From assembly GCA_017449025.1 (NCBI GenBank), contig JAFSKJ010000027.1, positions 1-41,536 of the forward strand: a stretch of 41,536 nucleotides of DNA, written 5' to 3'. The position numbers were made by a program, and so were the translations under genes. Each line of letters begins with the position of its first letter. Position 1 is the stretch's first letter. The DNA comes from Prevotella sp. GTDB taxonomy: Bacteria; Bacteroidota; Bacteroidia; Bacteroidales; Bacteroidaceae. The notes under the pieces are model-generated. The model had not been told where the DNA came from and did not search any database. It worked only from the letters and a program-made list of their open reading frames with translations. This document shows, piece by piece, positions 1 through 8,074 of this stretch.

Positions 1-273
1 CCCATGATGCTTCGCACGTGCTTGGGCGGAAGGATTGTCGCCATCGACGCGACTCTGACGTTTGTGAGCGACGACAACATAGGCACATCGTGGGATCCCT
101 ACGTGATAAACCTGCAGAACGTTGCCACGGGCATCGGTTCGATAGACGGCTTGTCGGATGACGACGATGCGGAATGGTACACCCTGCAAGGCTTCAAGAT
201 AGGGCACCGGCCCACAGTGACGGGAGTGTATATCCACCGAGGTCAGGTGGTGACTTTGAGAGTTAAGAATTAA
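1..273 (+). CDS. C-terminal end of a secreted protein (partial, truncated by window start)
   Basis: The frame is open from the first base, so this is the 3' end of a longer gene; the internal ATG at base 4 need not be the start. The last 35 residues (YTLQGF...GVYIHRGQVVTLRVKN) have the layout of the C-terminal tails on many Prevotella secreted proteins: a short LQG strand, a Gly-x-Tyr-Ile turn and a basic end. The arabinanase at 21244-23808 ends the same way. Such tails are thought to act in export or surface attachment; whether this is a type IX secretion signal cannot be told from sequence. The upstream part (about 50 residues, Asp/Gly rich) has no motif I recognise, so the enzymatic function, if any, is unknown. 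The final codons are written in a 7-bp repeat (259-279). Confidence 0.7.
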   Translation, partial: PMMLRTCLGGRIVAIDATLTFVSDDNIGTSWDPYVINLQNVATGIGSIDGLSDDDDAEWYTLQGFKIGHRPTVTGVYIHRGQVVTLRVKN

Positions 274-286
274 GAGTTCTGGATGA

Positions 287-311
287 GGGAACGGGGCTTG
301 GCCCCATTCCC
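287..311 (+). terminator. Hairpin after the first gene
   Basis: GGGAACGGGGC and GCCCCATTCCC pair around a 3-nt TTG loop, with one C/A mismatch in an 11-bp stem. It sits 14 bases after the stop at 273. No T run follows, so termination here is less certain than at the next hairpin. Confidence 0.45.
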
Positions 312-321
312 TATAATCAAC

Positions 322-354
322 AAAAAGGCCTCCCTTTGCTGGGGAGGCCTTTTT
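322..354. terminator. Bidirectional intrinsic terminator between converging genes
   Basis: A perfect 13-bp stem (AAAAAGGCCTCCC / GGGAGGCCTTTTT) with a 7-nt loop. It has an A run on the left and a T run on the right, so it can work in both directions. Its right edge touches the last base of the ftsZ stop codon (354-356), so the dcw operon ends with no trailer. It also serves the plus-strand gene ending at 273. Confidence 0.9.
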
Positions 355-1691
355 CAGAACTTTATAGTGCTCTGTACGGGTGTGGTTGGTTCCTTTGAGG
401 GGTCGTTGCCTTTGTCTACGAGGTCTTCTCCGTTGGCGCGGCTGTGTATGCTCTCAAGAATCTCCCTGGTGCGCTTGTATGTGGGTGTTGACTCTACTGC
501 AGATATTACATCGTCGTTGTCAAGGTCTTCAGCTCGGAAGAGGTAGATGTGTGGACGGCGCTTGTATCGTTTGGTGCCTGCCTCGTTGCCGTAATATCGT
601 CCGCGTCGCTCCTCTCTCTGTGCTGCTTTCTCCTGTTCCTCTGCCATGCGGCTGAGCTCGTCTTCTGTGCGTCGGCGCACATGTCCGCCCATTCCGTCGA
701 CATTCTCTATTCCGAATCCTGTGGCGAGGATGGTTACCTTGACTTTCTTGCCGAGGTCTGGGTCTACGGCGAGTCCCCACTTTATTTCGAAGTCGCCGAA
801 CTTTGCCATGAAGTCGTTTACGTCGTTCATCTCCTCCATCATGAGTGAGTCTTTGCCGTCCTTAGAGCCGGCGAAAGATATTGAGAGAAGTATTTTCTTT
901 GAGTTGAACACGTCGTTGTCGTTGAGCAGCGGTGAGTTGAGAGCGTCGTCGATGGCCTTCTTCACTCTTCCTTCGCCTTCGCCGTAGCCCGTCGACATGA
1001 TGGCTACGCCGCCGTCCTTAAGCACTGTCTTGACGTCGTTGAAGTCGAGGTTGATGAGTCCGTGTACGGTTATGATTTCGGCTATGGACTTAGCTGCTAC
1101 TGAGAGTGTGTCGTCGGCCTTGCCGAATGCGTCGAGTACTGTGAGGTCGGGATAAATCTCGCGCAGGCGCTCGTTGTTGATGACGAGTAGTGCGTCGACG
1201 TGCTGTGCCATGCGCTCTACACCGTCGAGTGCTTGGTCTATTTTGCGGTCGCCCTCGAAGCGGAAGGGTATGGTTACGATACCTACGGTGAGTATGCCCA
1301 ACTCCTTGGATACCTGTGCAATGACGGGTGCCGCTCCTGTTCCTGTTCCTCCGCCCATGCCTGCGGTGATGAATGCCATGCGTGTTCCGTCGGAGAGCAT
1401 GTTCCTGATGTCTTCTATGCTTTCCTCGGCAGCCTGTCTGGCTTTCTCGGGTTTGTTGCCTGCACCGAGGCCTTCGCGTCCGAGTTGCAGGTGTACTGGC
1501 ACTGGCGAATCGTTGAGTGCCTGGTTGTCGGTGTTGCAAAGCACGAATGTTACATCGTGTATGCCTTCGCGGTACATGTGGTTGACGGCATTGCCTCCTC
1601 CTCCTCCAACGCCGATAACTTTGATTATGCTGTGCTCCTTCTCCGGCTCGCCGAAGTCAAGGATGTCTAATATGTTGTTCTTGTCTGCCAT
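354..1691 (-). CDS. ftsZ: Cell division GTPase FtsZ
   Basis: 445-residue tubulin homologue that polymerises into the Z ring at midcell. The GGGGGNAVNHM nucleotide-binding loop is near residues 29-39, the tubulin signature GGGTGTG at 113-119, and the T7 synergy loop NLDFND near 215. After the GTPase core (about residue 320) comes a long, highly charged Glu/Arg linker (EEQEKAAQREERRGRYYG), then a second conserved-looking stretch and the end TTPVQSTIKF, which probably binds FtsA. The extended C-terminal region is usual for Bacteroidota FtsZ and longer than in E. coli. It is the last gene of the dcw operon, 77 bp after ftsA, and stops on the terminator at 322-354. Confidence 0.98.
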   Translation of the reverse strand: MADKNNILDILDFGEPEKEHSIIKVIGVGGGGGNAVNHMYREGIHDVTFVLCNTDNQALNDSPVPVHLQLGREGLGAGNKPEKARQAAEESIEDIRNMLSDGTRMAFITAGMGGGTGTGAAPVIAQVSKELGILTVGIVTIPFRFEGDRKIDQALDGVERMAQHVDALLVINNERLREIYPDLTVLDAFGKADDTLSVAAKSIAEIITVHGLINLDFNDVKTVLKDGGVAIMSTGYGEGEGRVKKAIDDALNSPLLNDNDVFNSKKILLSISFAGSKDGKDSLMMEEMNDVNDFMAKFGDFEIKWGLAVDPDLGKKVKVTILATGFGIENVDGMGGHVRRRTEDELSRMAEEQEKAAQREERRGRYYGNEAGTKRYKRRPHIYLFRAEDLDNDDVISAVESTPTYKRTREILESIHSRANGEDLVDKGNDPSKEPTTPVQSTIKF

Positions 1692-1723
1692 GGGAAGTTA
1701 ATTTTTGGGTTTGTGAGTTTTTT

Positions 1724-1759
1724 GTAGGTGTGGTGGGTTTTGTAGGTGTTGTAGGTGAG
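1724..1759. repeat. 9-bp degenerate tandem repeat in the ftsA-ftsZ gap
   Basis: Four consecutive 9-mers on the plus strand: gtaggtgtg, gtgggtttt, gtaggtgtt, gtaggtgag. GTAGGTG recurs at 1724, 1742 and 1751. On the coding strand it reads as CACCTACAA-type units. It fills nearly half of the 77-bp gap before the ftsZ start. Confidence 0.75.
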
Positions 1760-1768
1760 AGTTTGGAA

Positions 1769-3232
1769 TTATTCGTCTTCTGAGACGATTATGTTTCCGA
1801 TTCTCTTGACGCCCTTCTTGAACTTGTTCCAGGGGCTGTTCTCGCGGCGTATTCTCTCTTCCTCTTGCTTTCTGAGTGCTTCTTCCTCTGCCTTCTTGCG
1901 CTCTTCTTCCTCGCGCTTGATGCGTGCTTCCTCCTCAGCCCTCTGTCGTTCGGCCTCGGTGCGTACCACTCCTGTTGGTGTTTCATATCCCTGTCGTGGC
2001 TTGCGTATGTCGGGTTTTGCGGCAGCAGTGCCAGACGCTGTGGTGGCGAAGAGGTCTCCGTTGGGGTCGATTTCGTTTCCGGCGCAGTTTATGTCTCCCC
2101 TGCCCTTGATGAGTAGTCCGAGGAGTGTGTTCATCATGCCGTTGTGTGCCTTTATCAGCTCGTTGGAAGAGTTGATGGTCTGGTTGACGAACTTTGCAAT
2201 GCGTACCTTGTCGATGTGGGTGTGGTTGATGAAGGCGCGGTCTATGTTCTTCATGTTTGAGCCACCTCCGGTTATGATTATTCCTCCGAGCAGCTTGTCG
2301 TAGAACTCGGAAGGAATCTGGTACCAGACGTTCTCAATGATTTCCTCCGTGCGCCCCTCGACAATCTCGATGAAGCGCCTGCTTTCCACCTGCCGTGTAG
2401 GGTCTATTGAGTAGTTGAGTGAGTTGTCAATCTCGTTGTTCTCCGTGTAGGCCGAAGCATATTTGAGCTTCATGGCCTCTGCCTCCGTTTCCTCCATGCG
2501 GAGTGATGTGGCAATGTCCTTGGTGATGTTAGCACCTCCGAGAGGTATGACAGCGAGATGTCGGAGAATGTTTTTGGAGTAGACGGCTACGGTTGTGGTG
2601 TCGGAGCCTATGTCTACGAGTGCGCATCCCGACCTTTTCTCGGCCTCGGTGAGCACGCTCTCGGCCAATGCCAATGGTGCTGTGTACATGTCGGCAATGT
2701 TGATGTCCGCCATCTCGAAGCATTTGTTGAGGTTTTTCCAGAAGGTCTTGCGCTGGAGTATGGTGAGGAAGTTGCCCTCGAGGCGTGTGGCCTGTATTCC
2801 CACGGGGTCGAGCTGGTACTGTGAGTCCACCTTGTACTCCTGTGCTGCTGCGTCGAGTATTTCAAGGTCGTTGTACTGCATGAACCTGTTCTCGTCCATG
2901 ATTTCGTTTATCATGTTCTGTGTGATGATGGTGTCGTGTGGCAGTTCGCGTACGATGACGTTTCGCACGCTTCTTACCGACTGTCCTCCAACGCCGACGT
3001 AGACCTGTGTTATCTGTCTCTTAAGCTGTGCTTCCAGCCTTTTTACGATGCTTGCTATGCATTGCGCTGTCTTCTCAATGTTGTAGACCACGCCCTTTCT
3101 TATGAAGAGCGATGAGTCTTCTTTTACTACGGCCAGCACGTTGATGCTCCCGTCAAGGTTTTTCTGTCCCGCGATGCCGGTCATCTTTGATGAGCCAAGC
3201 TCAATTGCTACGATAAATTCCTTTGCTGCCAT
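1769..3232 (-). CDS. ftsA: Cell division protein FtsA
   Basis: 487-residue actin-fold ATPase that anchors FtsZ filaments to the inner membrane. It starts with the phosphate-binding strand EFIVAIELGSSKMTGIAG (residues 4-21). Later come VDIGSDTTTVAVY (about 217-229) and IITGGGSNMKNI (about 315-326), the phosphate 2 and adenosine motifs of the family. The C-terminus is long: an Arg/Glu-rich predicted coiled coil (KREEEERKKAEEEALRKQEE), then NKFKKGVKRIGNII, a likely amphipathic membrane-targeting helix, and an acidic end. E. coli FtsA is about 420 residues; the extra length is this charged stretch. It lies between ftsQ (53 bp) and ftsZ (77 bp). Confidence 0.97.
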   Translation of the reverse strand: MAAKEFIVAIELGSSKMTGIAGQKNLDGSINVLAVVKEDSSLFIRKGVVYNIEKTAQCIASIVKRLEAQLKRQITQVYVGVGGQSVRSVRNVIVRELPHDTIITQNMINEIMDENRFMQYNDLEILDAAAQEYKVDSQYQLDPVGIQATRLEGNFLTILQRKTFWKNLNKCFEMADINIADMYTAPLALAESVLTEAEKRSGCALVDIGSDTTTVAVYSKNILRHLAVIPLGGANITKDIATSLRMEETEAEAMKLKYASAYTENNEIDNSLNYSIDPTRQVESRRFIEIVEGRTEEIIENVWYQIPSEFYDKLLGGIIITGGGSNMKNIDRAFINHTHIDKVRIAKFVNQTINSSNELIKAHNGMMNTLLGLLIKGRGDINCAGNEIDPNGDLFATTASGTAAAKPDIRKPRQGYETPTGVVRTEAERQRAEEEARIKREEEERKKAEEEALRKQEEERIRRENSPWNKFKKGVKRIGNIIVSEDE

Positions 3233-3285
3233 AGGACTTAAGATTTAAAAGTTTAGAATTAAGATGTATTTTCTCTTAGCTGTGA

Positions 3286-4059
3286 TTAAGAATTAGTATG
3301 TTGGTTGCTTCTGCGTTTGCAGATAATCTGGTTGTCGAACTCTACGCTTATGCGCTCGTACTTGTTCCATCCCGCCACGCTTAGGCCGTACTTGTAGAAC
3401 TTCCGTAGCCTTGCCAGCTTTTGCCCAGTGTTGTCAGGCGAGCCTAAGTAGGCTATGTGGTCGCCAACCCTTGGCACGAGTTCCAATGATCCGTCGAAGA
3501 GCACGTTGAGCTGCTCCGTCTGGCTCTGCCAGAAGTTGTCGGTAACCAGTGAGCATGCCAATGGTGCGAGCACGCGTCGGGCGTAGCTGCGGCTTATCCA
3601 TCCCGTTGCCACTATCAGGTCGTTGGCATACTGGGTGTAGGGCATTATTTCGCCGTGGCTGTCGAGGTAGTAGTTGTCGCCGTTGTTGGCAATGACGCGT
3701 AGCACGGGTAGCCTCTGCTCGACGCTGATCCTGATGTGCCCGCCCTTGGTCTTGTAGCACTCCACGTGCTCGGCAAAGGGGCTTGACGACAGCTCCTCCT
3801 CAATCTGGCGTGTGTTGATGTTGTCCATGGTCTTTGCCAATGGGTAGAGCTTCTTGCGCTCGAGCATGCGCTGTACCTCGGCAGGTGTGAGGAAGCCGCC
3901 GGTGATGCCGTCGGCAATGTCGATCTTCACCTCTGTGCACACGGTGGCTTTCTCGTCGGGCTTGTTGAACACGGTGACGGCCATGACGAGATAGGCGGCG
4001 ATGGAGATGTCGAAGATGACGATGGCCATATATTTCCAATTGACAGAAGGCATGTTCAT
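3286..4059 (-). CDS. ftsQ: Cell division protein FtsQ (POTRA-type)
   Basis: 257 residues: a short cytoplasmic N-terminus, one membrane segment (about 12-30, MAIVIFDISIAAYLVMAVTV), and an extracytoplasmic part. The latter contains a POTRA-like section (FLTPAEVQRMLERKKLYPLAKT...) followed by the FtsQ/DivIB-type domain with HIRISVEQRLPVLRVI and YYLDSHGEIMPYT. It probably links late divisome proteins in the periplasm. Identity rests on topology, these motifs and position between murC and ftsA; Bacteroidota FtsQ diverges strongly from E. coli. The start could be Met1 (4059) or Met3 (4053). No ddl lies beside it, unlike in E. coli. Confidence 0.88.
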   Translation of the reverse strand: MNMPSVNWKYMAIVIFDISIAAYLVMAVTVFNKPDEKATVCTEVKIDIADGITGGFLTPAEVQRMLERKKLYPLAKTMDNINTRQIEEELSSSPFAEHVECYKTKGGHIRISVEQRLPVLRVIANNGDNYYLDSHGEIMPYTQYANDLIVATGWISRSYARRVLAPLACSLVTDNFWQSQTEQLNVLFDGSLELVPRVGDHIAYLGSPDNTGQKLARLRKFYKYGLSVAGWNKYERISVEFDNQIICKRRSNQHTNS

Positions 4060-4063
4060 TTAC

Positions 4064-4105
4064 TATTTACAATTCACAATTAATAATTAACAATTAACAA
4101 TTTAA
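4064..4105. repeat. 7-bp degenerate tandem repeat in the murC-ftsQ gap
   Basis: Six consecutive 7-mers on the plus strand: tatttac, aattcac, aattaat, aattaac, aattaac, aatttaa. The array occupies most of the 62-bp gap between the murC stop and the ftsQ start and codes for nothing. Confidence 0.75.
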
Positions 4106-4121
4106 TGGTACGCTAAGGCGC

Positions 4122-5516
4122 TCAGTTTTTTTCTTTGCATCTTTGCGTACAAGTTAGCATCTCTGCAATCTGCGGAACCATGGCATCGAGGTCGCCGGCG
4201 CCGAGCACTATGAGCACGTCGAACTGGTGGGTGGCCACAAAGTCGATGACGTCGGCCTTGGCTATGAGGTGTTTCTCGACGCCAGGGGCCAGATTGTCGT
4301 AGATGAGCTGTGAGGTGACGCCCTCGATAGGCTCTTCGCGTGCTGGATATATCTCGGTGAGCACCACCTCGTCGAGCAGGCTCAGGGCTTGGGCAAACTC
4401 GCGGTAGAAGTCGCGGGTGCGTGTGTAGAGGTGGGGCTGGAAGATTGCCGTGATGTGGCGGTGGCTGTAGAGTTGCCGTATGCTGCGTGCGCTCTGCAGA
4501 ATCTCCTTCGGGTGGTGGGCATAGTCGGACAGAAGTACCAGACTGTCGGTCTTGACCTTGAAGTCGAAGCGGCGGTCTACGCCCCCGAATGTCTCCATGC
4601 CTTGTCGCAGCTCGTCGGCAGTACATCCTGCCATCTGCGCCATGGCCATGGCTGCCACGCCATTCTCGATGTTTATGGGAATGGGCTGTCCGAGTCTGAC
4701 GTTGCTGACGTTCTCTATGGGCGAGATGAAGTCGAATGTTATCTCTCCGTTGTCTATGTGTATGTTCTCGGCGTGGAAGTCGCCCTCGTCGAGTGCGTAG
4801 TCGTAGCGGCGCACGCCCTGTGGCAGCTGCTCGTCAACCTCCAGGCCGCGGTGCACAATGAGAGCACCCTCGGGCTGTATGAGTGAGGTGTAGTGGCTGA
4901 AGCTCTGCAGGTAGGCCTCCTTGGTGCCATAGATGTCAAGGTGGTCGGGGTCGGCCGAAGTGATGACCGTCATGTATGGCGAGAGCCAGTGGAACGAGCG
5001 GTCGAACTCGTCGGCCTCGATGACCACGTATGGGCTTTCTGAGAGTATGTAGTTTGTGCCGTAGTTCTTGGATATGCCTCCAAGGAAGGCGTTACAGTCT
5101 AAATGGCTCTGGTGCAGGATGTGTGCGCACATGGCAGACGTTGTGGTCTTTCCATGAGTTCCTGCCACGCACAGCCCCTTCATCCGTCGGGTGATTGTTC
5201 CGAGCACCTGTGCGCGCTTCTCTATGGTGAATCCGTTCTGTCGGAAGAACACCAGCTCCTTGTGGTTGTTGGGAATGGCCGGCGTGTAGACCACGAGGCA
5301 CGACTGCGGGTTGAGACATGCCTGCGGTATCAGGTTTGTGTTCTCCTCATAGTGGATAAGCATGCCTTCGCGCTCAAGCTGTAGCGTCAGCTCGGTGGGT
5401 GTCTTGTCGTAGCCAGCAACCACGAGGCCCTGCTTCAAGAAGTAGCGCTCTATGGCACTCATGCCGATGCCTCCGGCACCGACGAAGTAGACTGCTTGTA
5501 TGTCTTTGGTGGGCAT
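4122..5516 (-). CDS. murC: UDP-N-acetylmuramate--L-alanine ligase
   Basis: Mur ligase adding L-Ala to UDP-MurNAc in the cytoplasm, the first step of the stem peptide. From the chosen start it has 464 residues, normal for MurC: N-terminal Rossmann motif VGAGGIGMSAIE, ATP-binding loop AGTHGKTTT (about 107-115), acidic VIEADEFDRSF, and the C-terminal DYAHHPKEI typical of MurC. The open frame extends to 5582, but the extra 22 residues read as a Pro-rich three-residue repeat encoded by the 9-bp repeat at 5505-5558 and would overlap murG. MPTKDIQAVYFVG at 5516 is therefore preferred; Met at 5534 is possible. No clear ribosome binding site separates them. Confidence 0.96.
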   Translation of the reverse strand: MPTKDIQAVYFVGAGGIGMSAIERYFLKQGLVVAGYDKTPTELTLQLEREGMLIHYEENTNLIPQACLNPQSCLVVYTPAIPNNHKELVFFRQNGFTIEKRAQVLGTITRRMKGLCVAGTHGKTTTSAMCAHILHQSHLDCNAFLGGISKNYGTNYILSESPYVVIEADEFDRSFHWLSPYMTVITSADPDHLDIYGTKEAYLQSFSHYTSLIQPEGALIVHRGLEVDEQLPQGVRRYDYALDEGDFHAENIHIDNGEITFDFISPIENVSNVRLGQPIPINIENGVAAMAMAQMAGCTADELRQGMETFGGVDRRFDFKVKTDSLVLLSDYAHHPKEILQSARSIRQLYSHRHITAIFQPHLYTRTRDFYREFAQALSLLDEVVLTEIYPAREEPIEGVTSQLIYDNLAPGVEKHLIAKADVIDFVATHQFDVLIVLGAGDLDAMVPQIAEMLTCTQRCKEKN

Positions 5517-5558
5517 AATGGGTAATTTTGGCATTATGGGGTTAATGGGTGTTTTTGG
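5505..5558. repeat. 9-bp tandem repeat spanning the murG end and murC start
   Basis: Six consecutive 9-mers on the plus strand: tttggtggg, cataatggg, taattttgg, cattatggg, gttaatggg, tgtttttgg; most end in ATGGG or TTGG. The array covers the last codons of murG, the 25-bp gap and the first codons of murC. Confidence 0.8.
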
Positions 5559-6693
5559 CGAGTTTGATAACCTCCTTGGCAATGATCTCAGCCGAGTTGG
5601 GCAGGGCGAGCTTCAGTACGTTCTCGCTAAGTGAGCGGAGCTTGGCGTCGTCGGTCACGGTGTTCACGGCCAGTTGGAGCAGTGTGGCCGGAGCCTCGCT
5701 GTCTTTCACGTAGATTGCTGCGTTGCGTGTGGACAGGGCCAGCGCGTTCTTTGTCTGGTGGTCTTCAGCCACGTTGGGGCTGGGAACCAGTATTACCGGC
5801 TTGCCTATCAGGCAGAACTCGGATATGCTGCTGGCTCCGGCACGGCTTATCACCAGGTCGGCGGCCTTGTAGGCGGCTCCCATGTCTGTGATGAAGTCGG
5901 TCATCTTCAGGTTTGTGAGCTGAGGCTTGCGGTTGGCCATCTTCTCTTTGATGTCGGCATAGTAGTACTTGCCGGTCTGCCAGATGAACTGCACGCCGCT
6001 CTGCTCCACAATGTCGAGATGCTGGAGCACGCTCTCGTTAATGGTGCGTGCGCCGAGGCTTCCGCCCACTAAGAGAATGGTTTTCTTGGCTGGGTCGAAG
6101 CCGAAGCTGCGCACGGCATCGTTGTGGGTTACGGTTGTGTCGAGCAGCGACTGCCGTACGGGGTTACCAGTGAGCATCAGCTTGTCGGCAGGGAAGAAGC
6201 GCTCCATGCCCTCGTAGGCCACGCATATCTTTGCCGCCTTCCCGGCGAGCTTCTTGTTGGCCAGGCCGGCATAGCTGTTCTGTTCCTGTATGAGCGTCGG
6301 GATGCCTAAGCTGTTGGCAGCTCCGAGGGCTGCACTGCTGGCATAGCCGCCCACGCCTACTGCCACGTCGGGCTTGAACTTGTTGAGTATCTTCTTTGCG
6401 AGCCACTTGCTGCGGAGGTAGTCGATGGCCACGCCTATGTTGGCCGGTTTCCACAGCGGGCGGTAGAATCCCCTGATGGGCAGACCCTTGATCTCGTAGC
6501 CGGCTGCCGGTACGCGCTGCATCTCCATGCGCCCCAAGGCTCCGACGAACAGAATCTCTGCCTTGGGTTCCAACAGTCTGACGGCATTGGCAATGCTGAC
6601 GGCGGGGAAGATATGGCCTCCCGTGCCACCGCCGCTGATGACCACTCTCAGTGCTTGGCTCCGCATGTCTGCCTTATTGTTTTCTGTGTTCAT
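5542..6693 (-). CDS. murG: Undecaprenyldiphospho-muramoylpentapeptide beta-N-acetylglucosaminyltransferase
   Basis: GT-B glycosyltransferase that adds GlcNAc to lipid I, making lipid II on the inner face of the membrane. The N-terminal loop SGGGTGGHIFPA, the GVGGYAS loop, and the UDP-GlcNAc-binding ISRAGASSISEF and PSPNVAEDHQTKNA segments are all present. Length is 383 residues from MNTENNKADMRSQ (6693); the open frame reaches 6717, but the upstream PPIKKKV codons are probably leader. It sits between ftsW and murC. The last codons (KNTH) are written in the 9-bp repeat that continues into murC. Confidence 0.97.
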   Translation of the reverse strand: MNTENNKADMRSQALRVVISGGGTGGHIFPAVSIANAVRLLEPKAEILFVGALGRMEMQRVPAAGYEIKGLPIRGFYRPLWKPANIGVAIDYLRSKWLAKKILNKFKPDVAVGVGGYASSAALGAANSLGIPTLIQEQNSYAGLANKKLAGKAAKICVAYEGMERFFPADKLMLTGNPVRQSLLDTTVTHNDAVRSFGFDPAKKTILLVGGSLGARTINESVLQHLDIVEQSGVQFIWQTGKYYYADIKEKMANRKPQLTNLKMTDFITDMGAAYKAADLVISRAGASSISEFCLIGKPVILVPSPNVAEDHQTKNALALSTRNAAIYVKDSEAPATLLQLAVNTVTDDAKLRSLSENVLKLALPNSAEIIAKEVIKLAKNTH

Positions 6694-6766
6694 AACCTTT
6701 TTCTTTATTGGCGGCAAAATTACTAATTATATTTCTCTTTCCTGCAGTTTGTTCACTTATTTTATG

Positions 6767-8023
6767 TTAAGCTGCAACGGTGGCGGGCTTAACGCCCTTG
6801 TCTTTCTTCTTCTTGGCCCAGCGGCTGACGCTGAGAATGGCTCCGATGTATGCACCGTTGACTATGGTAGACGTGCCGCCCTTGGAGATGAGCGGAAGCG
6901 GCTGTCCCGTGACGGGCACGAGTCCCACGGCCACCAGCATGTTGAAGACGGCCTGCACAACCAAGAGCAGCACGAGCCCCATGACCAGCATGGCGGGGAA
7001 GTTGTTCTCGCACTGCGAGGCTATGCGTGCTGCCCGGTACAGCAGGATGATGTAGAGAAACACTACGAAGGCGGCACCCACTATGCCCATTTCCTCAATG
7101 ATGATGGCATAGATGAAGTCGGAGAATGCCTGTGGCAGATAGTCGCGCTCGACGGAGTTTCCCGGTCCTTTGCCTATTATGTTCGACGAGACGATGGCAA
7201 TGCTGGCGTGAACCTCCTGCATGTCCTTGTCTAAGTCGACACTGTCCACGGGAGTGTCCTTGGAGACCATGAACTTGGATATTCGCCCTTTCCATGTGGT
7301 GGCACGGTGGAAGAGCTTGTCAATCTTGCTTTTGTCCTTCTGTGTCTGCTCTATGCGGTTGGTGGCTGACAGCTTTTCCTCTTGAGCCGGGTCGCCGCCT
7401 GCCAGCATGATGAACGTCAGTCCGACAACCAAGATTCCTCCCAGCACTGCCATCAGCTTGCCCATCTGGCGCATGGGCACGCGCCCTATGAACATCATCA
7501 GTATGACCACCATTGCTAACAGGGCGGCCGTTGACAGGTTTTCGAGCATGATTAGGAATACCATGGGTACGGACACGAAGAGTATGTACTTGAAGGCCAT
7601 GGGGTCGGCACCGTCTTCACGCTGCATGGCACTGAGTATCTGGGCTGTACAGAGCACAATGGTGCCCTTTGCTATCTCCGAAGGCTGGAAGGTGAAGAAA
7701 CCTAAGGAAATGACGCGGTTGGCACCGTTGATGGTGTCGCCTCCGATGAGCACCCATAACAGTGTGACTACCGAGACGAAGATCATGGGCAGTGTTAGAA
7801 CCTTGAAGTACTTGCACGGTATGTTGAGCGTTAGCACGGCCACCACGAGTCCGGCAAACACCGTTCCGGCATGGAACAAGATGGGCTTCATGTAGTTCTG
7901 GCTTTTATAAGTCAGATTGCTCGAAGCCGAAAAGACCTCGACAAGACTGATCATGCAGAGGAAGAAGAATACCATCCACACTACTTTGTCGCCCTTGAAG
8001 ATGTTTATTTTTTTCTTGTTCAT
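6767..8023 (-). CDS. ftsW: SEDS peptidoglycan polymerase FtsW
   Basis: 418-residue multi-pass membrane protein of the SEDS family, polymerising lipid II at the septum with its partner PBP (the ftsI product in this operon). Family motifs: FFTFQPSEIAKG (about 150-161), the loop RDYLPQAFSDFIYAIIIEE whose Asp residues are implicated in catalysis, and PVTGQPLPLISKGGTS near residue 375. A hydrophilic Lys-rich segment (about 222-268, RIEQTQKDKSKIDK...) lengthens the large extracytoplasmic loop. FtsW rather than RodA is called from its place between murD and murG. Confidence 0.95.
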   Translation of the reverse strand: MNKKKINIFKGDKVVWMVFFFLCMISLVEVFSASSNLTYKSQNYMKPILFHAGTVFAGLVVAVLTLNIPCKYFKVLTLPMIFVSVVTLLWVLIGGDTINGANRVISLGFFTFQPSEIAKGTIVLCTAQILSAMQREDGADPMAFKYILFVSVPMVFLIMLENLSTAALLAMVVILMMFIGRVPMRQMGKLMAVLGGILVVGLTFIMLAGGDPAQEEKLSATNRIEQTQKDKSKIDKLFHRATTWKGRISKFMVSKDTPVDSVDLDKDMQEVHASIAIVSSNIIGKGPGNSVERDYLPQAFSDFIYAIIIEEMGIVGAAFVVFLYIILLYRAARIASQCENNFPAMLVMGLVLLLVVQAVFNMLVAVGLVPVTGQPLPLISKGGTSTIVNGAYIGAILSVSRWAKKKKDKGVKPATVAA

Positions 8024-8029
8024 TGTCTG

Positions 8030-8074
8030 AATGGGGCATATAAGGCCTATGGGCCTAATTGGGCCAATTAATTA
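8030..8074. repeat. 9-bp degenerate tandem repeat in the murD-ftsW gap
   Basis: Plus-strand 9-mers tggggcata, taaggccta, tgggcctaa, ttgggccaa, ttaattaaa run without interruption from just upstream of the ftsW start into the murD stop codon. Units are related by a GGSCYAA-like core and lie exactly 9 bp apart. Confidence 0.75.
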
